33,742 bases of DNA from Bacteroidota bacterium (GCA_020047755.1 JAIFNL010000119.1:1-33742); one strand, 5' to 3'. Shown: positions 8,863-20,310, counted from the first letter of the stretch. The notes: a model not told the origin generated them from the sequence alone. Program-made: numbers and translations.

Positions 8863-9930
8863 ATGAAAAAAATAACCGTTTTTTTATTTATAACACTACT
8901 CGGAATTCAGAGCATCTTTGCGCAAGAAAAGGAAGCAAAATCTGATGCTAAAGACAACATTTCAATTAAGGGTAAATTACTGAATGCCAGCTCTTTCACT
9001 CATATTTATTTAGACAATATTATGAACGAAATAGAATTAGGAAGCTCGGAGCTAAAAAGTGATGGTTCGTTCAAAATTGAAGCAAGCATAGGCGTAACTG
9101 ATTTTTTCAAACTTCGCCTCGATGAGTATAACTACATCATTTTAATCATCGAGCCGGGTGAAAAAATTAAGCTTACTGCTTCGACCGATAGCATGTTTAA
9201 GCCCGAAATTCAAGGCTCGCCTGCAAGTATATTGCTTTACAAAACGCTTAACGATGTGGACAAATTTGACAAGAAACTTGCTGATATTCAAGCAAAAATA
9301 GAAGCCGAAAAAGTTGCCCTTATCGAAAATACATTTACTAAAAATAACAATTCGCTTGCTGGTTTGTTTTTTGTAAATCAAATAGAAAACATTGAGGTTA
9401 AAGATAAAATGTTAGCCAATTTGAAAGAAAAATATCCAGACAACACGCTTTTGAAAGAATTTTTGGCTGAATCGGAAGGTGGTGATGCTGAAGTAGAAAC
9501 CACTGAAAATGTTGCTATTGGAAGTGTAGCTCCTGAAATTGTTTTGCCTTCTACTGATGGTAAAGAAATAGCACTCAGCTCGTTGAAAGGAAAAGTTGTT
9601 CTTATCGACTTTTGGGCTTCGTGGTGCGGTCCGTGCATTAGAGAAATTCCAAACGTAATAGCAGCTTATGAAAAATACAAAGAAAAAGGCTTTGAAATTT
9701 ACGGAGTTTCGCTCGATGCAGAAAAAGATGCGTGGCTTGGTGCTATTGAAAAATACAAAATGAATTGGGTGCATGTAAGCGACCTAAAATACTGGGATTC
9801 AATGGTTGTAGGCTTGTATGGCATTGAGGGAATTCCTCACACTGTGCTTATCGACAAAGATGGAACTGTGATAGCCAAAGACTTACGAGGCGATGAACTA
9901 GATGCAAAGCTAAAAGAAATTCTAAAATAA
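8863..9930 (+). CDS. TlpA/AhpC-type thioredoxin-fold protein with DUF4369-like N-terminal domain
   Basis: Signal peptide; NISIKGKLLNASSFTHIYLDN (DUF4369-like); VLIDFWASWCGPCIREIP active site CGPC. Confidence 0.9.
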   Translation: MKKITVFLFITLLGIQSIFAQEKEAKSDAKDNISIKGKLLNASSFTHIYLDNIMNEIELGSSELKSDGSFKIEASIGVTDFFKLRLDEYNYIILIIEPGEKIKLTASTDSMFKPEIQGSPASILLYKTLNDVDKFDKKLADIQAKIEAEKVALIENTFTKNNNSLAGLFFVNQIENIEVKDKMLANLKEKYPDNTLLKEFLAESEGGDAEVETTENVAIGSVAPEIVLPSTDGKEIALSSLKGKVVLIDFWASWCGPCIREIPNVIAAYEKYKEKGFEIYGVSLDAEKDAWLGAIEKYKMNWVHVSDLKYWDSMVVGLYGIEGIPHTVLIDKDGTVIAKDLRGDELDAKLKEILK

Positions 9931-9951
9931 TTTTTTTTTTTACAAAAAAAG

Positions 9952-9990
9952 CAGATTATAGGTAAGCGAACTTATAGTCTGTTTTTTTTT
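9952..9990 (+). terminator. Intrinsic terminator after the thioredoxin-fold gene
   Basis: CAGATTATAGG / CTTATAGTCTG stem (two wobbles), then TTTTTTTTT. Confidence 0.7.
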
Positions 9991-10168
9991 GTAGAACCCC
10001 TAAAAAAAAATACATTTTGATATTTTTAAAATTTAAAATCTTCATTTACTAGCAAAAAACTGCAATTTCGTAACTTCAAAATGCCTTAAATCTGCAACTT
10101 TCCTTCAAGTAATATACTAGTGCCTGAAACAAAATTCAAGTAAAATTGCTACGAAAACGTATTTCTTT

Positions 10169-10199
10169 TTGGTTTTCACAAAACTTATACTTAACTTTG
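10169..10199 (+). promoter_or_regulatory. Bacteroidota-type promoter upstream of plsY
   Basis: TTG (10169-10171), 20-nt spacer, TAACTTTG (10192-10199). Confidence 0.5.
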
Positions 10200-10353
10200 C
10201 TCCATAAAACTACAATTATACGCTAAAAAATGATGTTATATATTCTTAAAAAAATAGCCGTTTTTAGAAAAAAGGTATAATAATTGCGCAATTATCACAA
10301 AACAAAGCAATGCATCGTTTACAAAATAAAATCAAAACTTAAAACAACAATTT

Positions 10354-11004
10354 ATGCCATTATTTTTTTACACAATTGCAATTTTTTCTGCGTATTTGCT
10401 AGGTTCTATTGCTACTTCTGTATGGATAGGTCGATTTTTTTACGGAATTGATATTCGTGATTATGGAAGCGGAAATGCAGGTGCTACCAACGTATTTAGA
10501 GTTTTAGGCAAAAAAGCAGGAATTCCAACAATGATTATCGATATGGCAAAAGGCTGGGCGGCAGTTAAATTAGCCCTTTTCTTTTCCGAGTCGTTAATAA
10601 TCGGAAGCAATGGATATATTAATTTGCAATTAGCACTTGGTGCTGGAGCGGTTTTAGGACACTTATTCCCTATTTTCGCACAGTTTAGAGGCGGAAAAGG
10701 TGTTGCTACGCTCTTTGGTATTGGCTTGGCTATTCACCCGCTTGCCACACTCCTTGCTTTTTCGGTTTTTGTAGTTGTACTTATCACAACTCGCTTTGTA
10801 TCACTAGGTTCAATGCTCGCTGGAGTTACATTTCCAGTTCTTATTATTTATGTTTTCAAAGAATCTGCTCCTTCGCTCATTATTTTTTCGTTTTTTGTTG
10901 CTGCCGGTTTAATTTATACTCACAGAAAAAATATCATTAGGCTGCTCAAAAAAGAAGAATCGAAAGCAAATATTTTTGGAAAAAGAAGAAAACACTTAGA
11001 ATAA
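10354..11004 (+). CDS. plsY: Glycerol-3-phosphate 1-O-acyltransferase PlsY
   Basis: YLLGSIATSVWIGRFFYGIDIRDYGSGNAGATNVFRVLGKKAG, GHLFPIFAQFRGGKGVAT motifs. Confidence 0.95.
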   Translation: MPLFFYTIAIFSAYLLGSIATSVWIGRFFYGIDIRDYGSGNAGATNVFRVLGKKAGIPTMIIDMAKGWAAVKLALFFSESLIIGSNGYINLQLALGAGAVLGHLFPIFAQFRGGKGVATLFGIGLAIHPLATLLAFSVFVVVLITTRFVSLGSMLAGVTFPVLIIYVFKESAPSLIIFSFFVAAGLIYTHRKNIIRLLKKEESKANIFGKRRKHLE

Positions 11005-11052
11005 CAATCTTTTTTTGAATTTTAAATGCAATGAATTAGCCGAAAACCAAAC

Positions 11053-11097
11053 AAAGGAACGCAAAGTTTTTTCATACTTTGCGTTCCTTTTTAGTTT
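11053..11097 (+). terminator. Intrinsic terminator after plsY
   Basis: Perfect 15-bp stem AAAGGAACGCAAAGT / ACTTTGCGTTCCTTT followed by TTAGTTT. Confidence 0.75.
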
Positions 11098-11203
11098 AAG
11101 TTGTTTATTTTTGTGTAAAATAAAATATTGGTATTCCAATTACAACAAGTAAAATATAAAGCACTAAAAAAAAGAATTAATTTTGCTCTATGCACAATAA
11201 AAT

Positions 11204-13138
11204 ATGAAAGTAAAATATAAACTCCTTATTTTTTTATTACTATTTTCAGCAATGCTTGTTGGAATTTTAGCTACAAATTTTTATATAAATGACTTAAACA
11301 TAGAGTTGTATGTAGAAAATCAAATAGAAAAATTGAATCAATCTGCAAATAATTCTATTGAAATTAAAAACGAACTAATAGAAGCCATTGCAAATGATTA
11401 TACCTATTGGGATGACGTTTTTAATTTTGTAACGTCGCACGATGCAAATTTTGCAGCCACCAATTTAGAGCCACTCACTGGTTATCAATACATTGACTAC
11501 ATTTGGGTATATAACACCGAAGCAGAAAATATTTATAACAAAGAAAAAGAAAATTTTACAAGAATAGAAAATCCTTTAAAACCAGAATACTTATTTAAAA
11601 TTTTTGATACAATCCCAAACTCGAAGAAACGGCTGACCAATTTCTATTTCAAAGCCGACTCTGCTTTTTATGTGGTTTACGGTGCCACTATTCACAGAAC
11701 TCAAGACCAGCAAAGGCTCAAAAAACCTAATGGGTTCTTCCTTCTAGGAAAAAAAGTTGATGACGAATTTCTCGATAAATTAGGAATAATAACCAATTCA
11801 AAAGTTTCTCTTTTTTTTGATTCTACTGCCTATAAAAATAAAAATAAACAAGCTATTTTTTCAATAAATAAACTCTATAATTTTGAACATAAATATATTG
11901 CCTCATTAGTTTTTGAAAAAAACGACAATTACATTTCCAAAAACAAAGCCAGCCAAAAAAATATACTGCTAATTATTTCAATAGTTATCCTTTTATCGAT
12001 ACTACTAATCGGCTTTCTATTCAATTTAATTGTCACAAAACCCTTTAATTCAATCATCAAAAGCTTAAATACTAATTCGCTTTTGTACATAAAAAACTAT
12101 ATTGACAGCAACAACGAATTTGGGCAGATTTCTAAACTTATTGAAGCTTTTTTCAAGCAAAAAGTACTTTTAGAAGACGAAATAGAAGAGCGCAAGCAAA
12201 TAATGGCTCAAATAGAAGAGAAAAATGAAGAATTGCAATTGCAAAACGAGCAAATTAAAGAACTATACGACCAAAATTCGGCTGCAAACGAAGAATTGAT
12301 GCAGCAAAATGAAGAAATTCAAACAATTTTGGACGAAATAAACTTTAAAAAAGAAATTATCGAAAAAGCACACCGAAATATAACTGCCAGTATTAATTAT
12401 GCAAAATCAATACAAGAAGCCCTTTTGACTAGAAAAGAGCTTATTAATACTTTTTTGCATGAGTATTTTTTGCTTTTCAAACCCAAAGAGGGAGTTAGTG
12501 GCGATTTTTATTATATCAACAAAAAAGAAGATAATTTAATTTTTGCAGTTGCCGATTGCACAGGGCACGGAGTGCCTGGTGGATTCATTTCAATGCTGGC
12601 TATCACTTACTTACACGAAGCAGTGCGCCACGAAACCGAGTTTAACTCAGCGCATGTTCTGGAGGTTTTGCGAGAAAGATTCAAACGAACATTTGTAGCT
12701 TTTGGTTCAAAAAACAACAACGGATTAGATATTGCTTTTTGCACTGTAAACCTAAAAACCAATATATTACAATATTCTGGAGCCAACAATCCTATCTTTA
12801 TTATTCGCAACAATAAGCTTATAGAATACGAAGCTACCAAAAGCCCAATAGGAACTTATCCTAAGGAAAGACCTTTTGAAAATATAGAAATTCAACTCCT
12901 CGAAAATGATTTAATTTATTTATTTTCAGATGGTTACCCAGACCAATTTGGAGGCGAAAAATACCGAAAATACACAAAACTCAAATTCAAAGAAAAATTA
13001 ATAGAGATAGAACAAAAAGCACTTTCGGAGCAAAAAGAAATACTTGAAGAAACATTGCAAAACTGGAAGGGCGATAAAGAACAAACAGACGATATAACGG
13101 TAATGGCTGTAAGATGGAATCCGATTAAAAAGAAATAA
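11204..13138 (+). CDS. CHASE4-like sensor - TM - coiled coil - SpoIIE/PP2C-type protein phosphatase
   Basis: Two TM segments flanking a periplasmic region with YTYWDDVFNFVTSHDANFAATNL (CHASE4-like); SpoIIE motifs GVSGDFYYI, VADCTGHGVPGGFISML, LFSDGYPDQFGG, DDITVMAVRW. Confidence 0.88.
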   Translation: MKVKYKLLIFLLLFSAMLVGILATNFYINDLNIELYVENQIEKLNQSANNSIEIKNELIEAIANDYTYWDDVFNFVTSHDANFAATNLEPLTGYQYIDYIWVYNTEAENIYNKEKENFTRIENPLKPEYLFKIFDTIPNSKKRLTNFYFKADSAFYVVYGATIHRTQDQQRLKKPNGFFLLGKKVDDEFLDKLGIITNSKVSLFFDSTAYKNKNKQAIFSINKLYNFEHKYIASLVFEKNDNYISKNKASQKNILLIISIVILLSILLIGFLFNLIVTKPFNSIIKSLNTNSLLYIKNYIDSNNEFGQISKLIEAFFKQKVLLEDEIEERKQIMAQIEEKNEELQLQNEQIKELYDQNSAANEELMQQNEEIQTILDEINFKKEIIEKAHRNITASINYAKSIQEALLTRKELINTFLHEYFLLFKPKEGVSGDFYYINKKEDNLIFAVADCTGHGVPGGFISMLAITYLHEAVRHETEFNSAHVLEVLRERFKRTFVAFGSKNNNGLDIAFCTVNLKTNILQYSGANNPIFIIRNNKLIEYEATKSPIGTYPKERPFENIEIQLLENDLIYLFSDGYPDQFGGEKYRKYTKLKFKEKLIEIEQKALSEQKEILEETLQNWKGDKEQTDDITVMAVRWNPIKKK

Positions 13139-13163
13139 GGTAAAACTAAAAAATATTCAGAAT

Positions 13164-13198
13164 AAAAAAAAGCTACCCCAAAAAGGTAGCTTTTTTTT
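13164..13198. terminator. Bidirectional intrinsic terminator between convergent genes
   Basis: A-run + AGCTACC-ccaaaaa-GGTAGCT + T-run. Confidence 0.85.
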
Positions 13199-13222
13199 GT
13201 ATATCAATAAATTAAACTAAAA

Positions 13223-14668
13223 TTAGTAGCTAAATTCATCTAAAGCATCTGCATTCACTTCTTTTTCTTCTTTTCCACCAAATGGCATGCGGAAACCTAC
13301 GTAAGGAGTTATGTAATTGCTAGTTTCAAAAACATCATCGGCATTGCGTGCCCACGACCATTTGTAATCAAATCCAGTAGTTAAAAACTTGTTTACTTTA
13401 TAAGCAACACGTGTGGTAGCAATAGAACGCTCGTCGAAATTAAAAATTTCTTTGATTCCAAAATGGCTCAATCCACCTTTGAAATATTGACCAGAAATAA
13501 TGAACGGACCAATTTCTTTGCTGTGCAAAATCAATTGAATAGAACCTGGGTTCATTTCATTGGTACCATCGGGAATTAAAAGGCTTGCGCTAAACATAAG
13601 CATATCCAAAACCGAAATAGAAGCCGAACCGTAAATGCCCGCTTTCTTTTCAATACCCGCCAACGAAATTAATTTAGCATCTTTGTTGATTGTGTAACCT
13701 GCATCGAAGAATTGAGGCATGAAATAGTCTGTGTACCAAAGTCTTTCGAGTCGAGCATCGGCTCTAAGTACATTACCCAAAAAGTTCAAACGTGCACGTA
13801 CACCAAACGAAAAACCAGAACCTTTTCCGTAATTAACGGTAAGCGTACTATCAGCTTCATTCATTTGAGTAGCAGCAGCATTAAGGTAGGAATTTAATTC
13901 AGGACTCTCATTTTTAAGCAATGTTCCGTAAGAAATAAAAGGAGAAACTTGCAAAAATTTGCGATTAATCAAGTAAGTTCCTGCATCAATTGCCCAAGCA
14001 CTCATGCCTTCTTTAATAAATTGATTTTGATAAGTAACGCCGTCTAATTCAATAGCCGTTTCGTCGTGGTCGGTTACATACGAAAATCCTATATCGAACT
14101 GGCTCAAGGCTTTAATTGGCGACTTTCCGAACGGGCGCACATAAGGGCGCACAGCCATTAAGTTATTAGACGCCGAAAAATCGCTGTACATAAACTCGAA
14201 ACCGACCATGTTTTTAATCAAAATATCGGCACTCAAACCGGTACGACGTTTATCAAAGCTAGCCGAGTTATCATAATTGTTAATCAACATTCCATAGCCC
14301 AAAAATTCGTTGGTAAGCATACCTACTTTAGCATAAATTGGATTGTGCTTTTTCACGCCATAGCGCACATACATAATCATACGCCAAAGAGCACCAGCAT
14401 CTTGATACTCGTCTTTTCTAAATTCGCCATTTTCAATGTTGAAATAAATAGGAATATTCAAACCAATTCCCCATTTTCCGAAAGCCAATTCCGGTTGCAA
14501 ACGCATGCTAATGTAGTTTTCGCCACCAATATTCGAATAGCCTAATTTTCCGGCAAGCTCAGAGCTTGGAGCAAAACTATCAAACTCATCAATCGAAATT
14601 TGAGCGCTTAGTTGTGTACCACTGGCTAGCAATAACGCAACAGTAAGTAATAAAAATAGTTTTTTCAT
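13223..14668 (-). CDS. Predicted outer-membrane beta-barrel protein
   Basis: Signal peptide MKKLFLLLTVALLLASGTQLSAQ; strand-rich sequence (FGIGLNIPIYFNIENG..., YVGFRMPF). The ORF Met at 14701 precedes a more likely start at 14668. Confidence 0.65.
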   Translation of the reverse strand: MKKLFLLLTVALLLASGTQLSAQISIDEFDSFAPSSELAGKLGYSNIGGENYISMRLQPELAFGKWGIGLNIPIYFNIENGEFRKDEYQDAGALWRMIMYVRYGVKKHNPIYAKVGMLTNEFLGYGMLINNYDNSASFDKRRTGLSADILIKNMVGFEFMYSDFSASNNLMAVRPYVRPFGKSPIKALSQFDIGFSYVTDHDETAIELDGVTYQNQFIKEGMSAWAIDAGTYLINRKFLQVSPFISYGTLLKNESPELNSYLNAAATQMNEADSTLTVNYGKGSGFSFGVRARLNFLGNVLRADARLERLWYTDYFMPQFFDAGYTINKDAKLISLAGIEKKAGIYGSASISVLDMLMFSASLLIPDGTNEMNPGSIQLILHSKEIGPFIISGQYFKGGLSHFGIKEIFNFDERSIATTRVAYKVNKFLTTGFDYKWSWARNADDVFETSNYITPYVGFRMPFGGKEEKEVNADALDEFSY

Positions 14669-14966
14669 TTGTCTAATGTTTTGTGAATCTGAAATTTGCA
14701 TTTTCCCAAACGTTCGTTTTCAAAAAAAAGAAATTTATAGATTCATTGTTTTACTAATTCTAGTTTGTGTTAATCTTATTTAATGACTAATTTATAATAA
14801 AAAAATTATTAGTGCAAATATAACGTTTTATCGCCATTTATATTTTAATTTTTTACATAAAAATAGAAATTCTAATAAAATAGAAAACACAAAAACACAA
14901 AAGTGCTCAAAATCAACAAACAGCTTAGTGCCAAATTATGCTATTTTTCATTTATCTGTCAAAATA

Positions 14967-15350
14967 TTACCAAATTTGTTCAATTTTATAATGCTTGAAA
15001 TTGCCGTCTTTACTTATTATTGGCATTTTTTCAACAATTGCTTGAGAAATAATCATTCGGTCAAAAGGGTCTTTGTGATAAAAAGGCAATTTTATCAACC
15101 CTTTTGAATGTTCAAATTTAATAGGAAGTAATTCAAACGAATTTTCCCAAATTAAACTATTTAATTTATCAAATGGAATTTTCATTTCCATTTTTTCAAG
15201 ACTCAATTTTATAGCTATTTCCCATAACGATATAATGCTAATAAAACAAGTATTTTCTTCATTTTCAATACTTTGAATTGCCATTTTGCTTAATTCATCA
15301 GAACCTTCAAAAAACCAAATCATCGTATGCGTATCTAATCATAAATTCAT
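14967..15350 (-). pseudogene. VapC-like PIN-domain toxin with in-frame TGA at codon 4
   Basis: Reading from ATG 15350: M N L * L D T H T M I W F F E G S D E L S...; ATG overlaps the antitoxin stop (ATGA). The intact remainder is ORF 14967..15323. Confidence 0.8.
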
Positions 15351-15580
15351 GGCATATATTCGTTAAAATCATCTAAAGGCTCGTCAAAATCAGGTGCCAA
15401 AACAAAACTTCCTTTTGCACAACCGAATTGAGGTTTTTGTCTTTTTTTTGTAGAAGAAAATTGTTTAACAAGCAAATAATCAATATAATACATTAATTCT
15501 TGCCGCAGTTGTTCTGAATATAACATACTCACTTTTGAGTATATTAAATTATCAGTGTTATATTGTAATTGTGTCAGCAT
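15347..15580 (-). CDS. DUF2281-like antitoxin
   Basis: Ends KRQKPQFGCAKGSFVLAPDFDEPLDDFNEYMP, typical of DUF2281 antitoxins paired with PIN toxins; 4-bp overlap with the downstream PIN gene. Confidence 0.75.
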   Translation of the reverse strand: MLTQLQYNTDNLIYSKVSMLYSEQLRQELMYYIDYLLVKQFSSTKKRQKPQFGCAKGSFVLAPDFDEPLDDFNEYMP

Positions 15581-15679
15581 AATTCAAATTTTTCTACAAA
15601 TGTACAGAATTTTTAATTCATTAAAAAGTTATTTTAACTGCATTTTTAAAACAAACCCACTTAATTTCTTTTTTCAATT

Positions 15680-15781
15680 AAGCATCATTGCCGTTTTATT
15701 TTTGAGAGAAATATTTGTTACTTATTTATTTTTAAATACTTGGCAAAACAAAATATGTAATTAATTCTGGTTTACTACTTA
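15680..15781. repeat. Dispersed ~100-bp degenerate repeat, copy A
   Basis: Aligns with 26158-26257 (e.g. TTTATTTTTGAG, ACTTGGCAAAA, AATTAATTnTGGTTTACTACTTA). Confidence 0.75.
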
Positions 15782-16069
15782 TCTAATCGAATTTTAAGAG
15801 TAAAAAGTGGCTATTTAAGAAATTGAAAATAAAAATCTTAAATCCAATAAAAAACGATTAATTTTTCAATATTTTAAAATCTACATTTCTTTCTAAACAA
15901 ACAAAAACACATTCCATTTGAACAAAAAAATCAAAATCAAACAGCAAAAATATCTTTTTTTCGCTACAAATTTCTAAAAAAAACAATACTAAAAAAGGAC
16001 TTAAAAGTATTTATTTAAGCAGTTTATTTATTTTTAGAATAAAAAAAATAAAAAAAATCCTAAAAAAAT

Positions 16070-16099
16070 TTGTATGTTTAAAAATAGCAAATATATTTG
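16070..16099 (+). promoter_or_regulatory. Bacteroidota-type promoter of the met leader
   Basis: TTG (16070-16072), 19-nt spacer, TATATTTG (16092-16099), about 85 nt upstream of the riboswitch. Confidence 0.5.
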
Positions 16100-16182
16100 T
16101 GCCAGAAATAAAATTGAAATACATTCAATCAATTTTTTTTCAAACAAAACCTCAAATATTCTTTCCCTTCAAAAGAAAGTTT

Positions 16183-16294
16183 GTTTGATTTATAAAGATG
16201 AGTGGAGAGATTAGGCTCTATGAAACTCAAGCAACCTTCTTCTAAAAGAAAGGTGCTAATACCTAACCCAATTTTGGGAAATTATAATTTAAAC
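16183..16294 (+). ncRNA. SAM-I (S-box) riboswitch
   Basis: Core AAAGATGAGTGGAGAGATTAGGCTCTATGAAACTCAAGCAACC...AAGGTGCTAATACC; P4 CCCAattttGGG; P1 GTTTGATTTATAA / TTATAATTTAAAC (13 positions, one U-U mismatch, one G-U). Confidence 0.93.
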
Positions 16295-16502
16295 GACAAA
16301 TTATCATGCAAACAGTAAATTTTTCAAAGGCACTTTGTGCTTGCTTTTTTGTACGTGTGTATTTCAACTCTTTGAAATTGCATTTGTACCACGTATATAT
16401 GCGCAGCTTGCGCTAAAAAAATAATCCAAGAAAATTTCAAATTTTAACTTGCGAAAAAAAAATACAACAAAACTACTTGGGCTAAAAATACCCATTTGTT
16501 AA

Positions 16503-17864
<1,362 letters not shown>

Positions 17865-17901
17865 TTATTCATTTTGCAAAAAAAATACTTCTTTTTTATT
17901 T

Positions 17902-17932
17902 GATTTGGCAACTCTAAAAAAGTTGCCAAATC
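17902..17932. repeat. Hairpin GATTTGGCAACT-ctaaaaa-AGTTGCCAAATC between metY and metX
   Basis: Perfect 12-bp stem; related to the hairpin at 20263-20299. Confidence 0.75.
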
Positions 17933-17955
17933 GTAACTCAAAAAAATTTGAAAAT

Positions 17956-19008
17956 ATGAACTTTTTCAGATACAATAAAGAATTTCAATTGGAAAATGGA
18001 AGCAGTTTGCCCGAAATTCAAATAGCTTATCATACTTACGGACAACTAAATACAAAGAAAACAAATGTAATTTGGATTTGCCACGCATTTACCGCCAACT
18101 CTGATGCACTTGATTGGTGGGACGGCTTAGTAGGTGAAAATAAACTCTTCGATGTTGAAAAATATTTCATTGTTTGCGCCAATATTTTAGGCTCGTGCTA
18201 CGGAAGTACTGGTCCTTTGTCAATCAACCCATTAACCGGAAAAGGCTATTATCGCGATTTTCCACAAATAAGCACGCGCGACCTGGTAAATGCTCATGAG
18301 CTTTTGCGCAAAGAATTACAAATAACTAAAATTCATACAGTTATAGGTGGTTCGGTTGGAGGGCATCAATCCATCGAATGGGCAATTATGAAACCCGAAG
18401 TAATTGAAAATTTGATACTTGTAGCAACTAATGCCAAATTTTCGCCTTGGGGAGTTGCCATTAGCGAATCACAACGCTTGGCAATAGAAGCCGATGCTAC
18501 TTTTTTTGAAGACCGACCAGATGGCGGACAAAAAGGATTGAAAGCTGCTCGCTCTATCGCACTTTTAAGTTACAGAAATTCAAAAGCTTACAATACAACT
18601 CAAGCTGAAAAAGACGACAACAAAACGAGCAACTACCGAGCTAGCTCGTACCAACAATATCAAGGCGAAAAATTAGTAAATCGCTTCAATGCTTATTCGT
18701 ACTATACAATATCAAAAGCACTTGATAGTCATAATGTTGGACGAAATAGAGGAGGAATAGAAAACGCTCTTTCGCTCATTACTGCACGAACTCTCATAAT
18801 TGGCATCGACAGCGATATTTTGTTTTTGCCCGACGAACAAAAAACAATGCACAAATACATAAAAGGCTCTGAATTACACATGATTGAATCCGATTTTGGT
18901 CATGATGGTTTTTTAATTGAATACGAAAAAATTCAAACTATTATCTCAAATTTTTATGCAACAAAAAAAAAGCATAGAAATTTAATTTTTTCTGAATTTG
19001 TAAATTAA
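17956..19008 (+). CDS. metX: Homoserine O-acetyltransferase
   Basis: IAYHTYGQLN, NVIWICHAFTANSDALDWWDGLVG, GSCYGSTGP, VIGGSVGGHQSIEW nucleophile elbow; true start likely ATG 17956, because the ORF start at 17905 lies inside a hairpin. Confidence 0.93.
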   Translation: MNFFRYNKEFQLENGSSLPEIQIAYHTYGQLNTKKTNVIWICHAFTANSDALDWWDGLVGENKLFDVEKYFIVCANILGSCYGSTGPLSINPLTGKGYYRDFPQISTRDLVNAHELLRKELQITKIHTVIGGSVGGHQSIEWAIMKPEVIENLILVATNAKFSPWGVAISESQRLAIEADATFFEDRPDGGQKGLKAARSIALLSYRNSKAYNTTQAEKDDNKTSNYRASSYQQYQGEKLVNRFNAYSYYTISKALDSHNVGRNRGGIENALSLITARTLIIGIDSDILFLPDEQKTMHKYIKGSELHMIESDFGHDGFLIEYEKIQTIISNFYATKKKHRNLIFSEFVN

Positions 19009-19059
19009 TTTTTAGAATCTTAAACATAAAATACTAAAAAAATAATAATAAATCTAAGC

Positions 19060-20241
19060 ATGAAAAACAAACAAACTATTGGACTTTTTGGTTTTGGAGT
19101 TGTAGGTGAAGGGCTTTTTCAAGTATTAAAAGAAACTCAATTCGAAAATGCCGAAATTGTAAAAATCTGCATCAAACAAAAAGACAAAAAAAGAACTATT
19201 TCGCCGGAATATTTCACGACCAATTCTAATGAAATACTTGATAATGAAGAAATAAACTTAGTAGTAGAATTAATAGATAATGCCGAAGATGCCTACGAAA
19301 TAGTAACAACTGCCTTAAAAAAAGGGAAAAGTGTAGTTTCTGGTAATAAAAATATGATAGCCAAACACTTACCGGAATTAATAGAGCTGCAAAAGAAACA
19401 CAACGTAGCTTTGCTTTACGATGCTTCTGCTTGCGGTAGTATTCCTATAATCAGAAACTTAGAAGAATATTACGACAATGATTTACTTCAAGCCATAACC
19501 GGAATATTAAATGGCTCATCAAATTATATTTTGTCCAAAATTTTCAACGAAAATATGGATTACCACGTTGCTCTCAAACAAGCACAAGATTTAGGTTTTG
19601 CAGAAAGTAATCCGGTGTTTGATGTGGAAGGCTATGACTCTCTTTATAAATTGTGCATCATTACGGCACACGGTTTTGGTACTATTATCAAACCCGAAGA
19701 GGTTTTAAACTACGGAATATCAAACATTTCGGCAAGCGACATAAAATACGCTCGCGAAAAAGGGTTCAAAATCAAACTTGTAGCACAAACTTTAAAGCTT
19801 GATAATAAACATGTTACCCTTTTTGTACTTCCCAAGCTTGTTAGCCCTGAAGAATATATTTATAACGTTGAAAATGAGTTCAATGGCGTTGTAATAGAAG
19901 GAAAATATTATGACAAACAATTTATGTTTGGCAGAGGAGCCGGTGCATTTCCTACAAGTTCAGCCGTTTTGTCGGATATTACAGCTCGAACGCACAATTA
20001 CAAATACGAATATAAAAAAATAAACAGAGATTCGAACTTGCAATTCACAACAAACACCGAAATTAAAATCTATTTAAGGTATGCTAATGTTGTAGATTTC
20101 AGCCACTTTGAGTTTGAAAGCATTTCTGAAAGATATTCGAGCAAAGAATTTAACTACGTGGTGGGCAAAATAAAGCTAACTAACTTAATGAGTTTAAGAG
20201 CATTGTTGCCTAAGATTGATGTTTTTCTGGCTGTATTATAA
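19060..20241 (+). CDS. hom: Homoserine dehydrogenase
   Basis: IGLFGFGVVGEGLFQVL Rossmann motif, SGNKNMIAKHLPEL, ITGILNGSSNYILSKI, AESNPVFDVEGYDSLYKL. Confidence 0.93.
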   Translation: MKNKQTIGLFGFGVVGEGLFQVLKETQFENAEIVKICIKQKDKKRTISPEYFTTNSNEILDNEEINLVVELIDNAEDAYEIVTTALKKGKSVVSGNKNMIAKHLPELIELQKKHNVALLYDASACGSIPIIRNLEEYYDNDLLQAITGILNGSSNYILSKIFNENMDYHVALKQAQDLGFAESNPVFDVEGYDSLYKLCIITAHGFGTIIKPEEVLNYGISNISASDIKYAREKGFKIKLVAQTLKLDNKHVTLFVLPKLVSPEEYIYNVENEFNGVVIEGKYYDKQFMFGRGAGAFPTSSAVLSDITARTHNYKYEYKKINRDSNLQFTTNTEIKIYLRYANVVDFSHFEFESISERYSSKEFNYVVGKIKLTNLMSLRALLPKIDVFLAVL

Positions 20242-20262
20242 AAGCTAATTTATTAAAAATCA

Positions 20263-20299
20263 ATAGGTTTGACAACTTCATAAAAGTTGCCAAACCTAT
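20263..20299. terminator. Terminator-like hairpin at the end of the met operon
   Basis: ATAGGTTTG-a-CAACTT-cataa-AAGTTG-c-CAAACCTAT; convergent gene boundary. Confidence 0.7.
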
Positions 20300-20310
20300 A
20301 TATTTAAAAT

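Noticed and set aside
15555-15764. 69-aa + ORF overlapping the antitoxin start and repeat copy A
   Set aside because: Hydrophobic AT-rich translation with no RBS or family signal; better explained by the dispersed repeat
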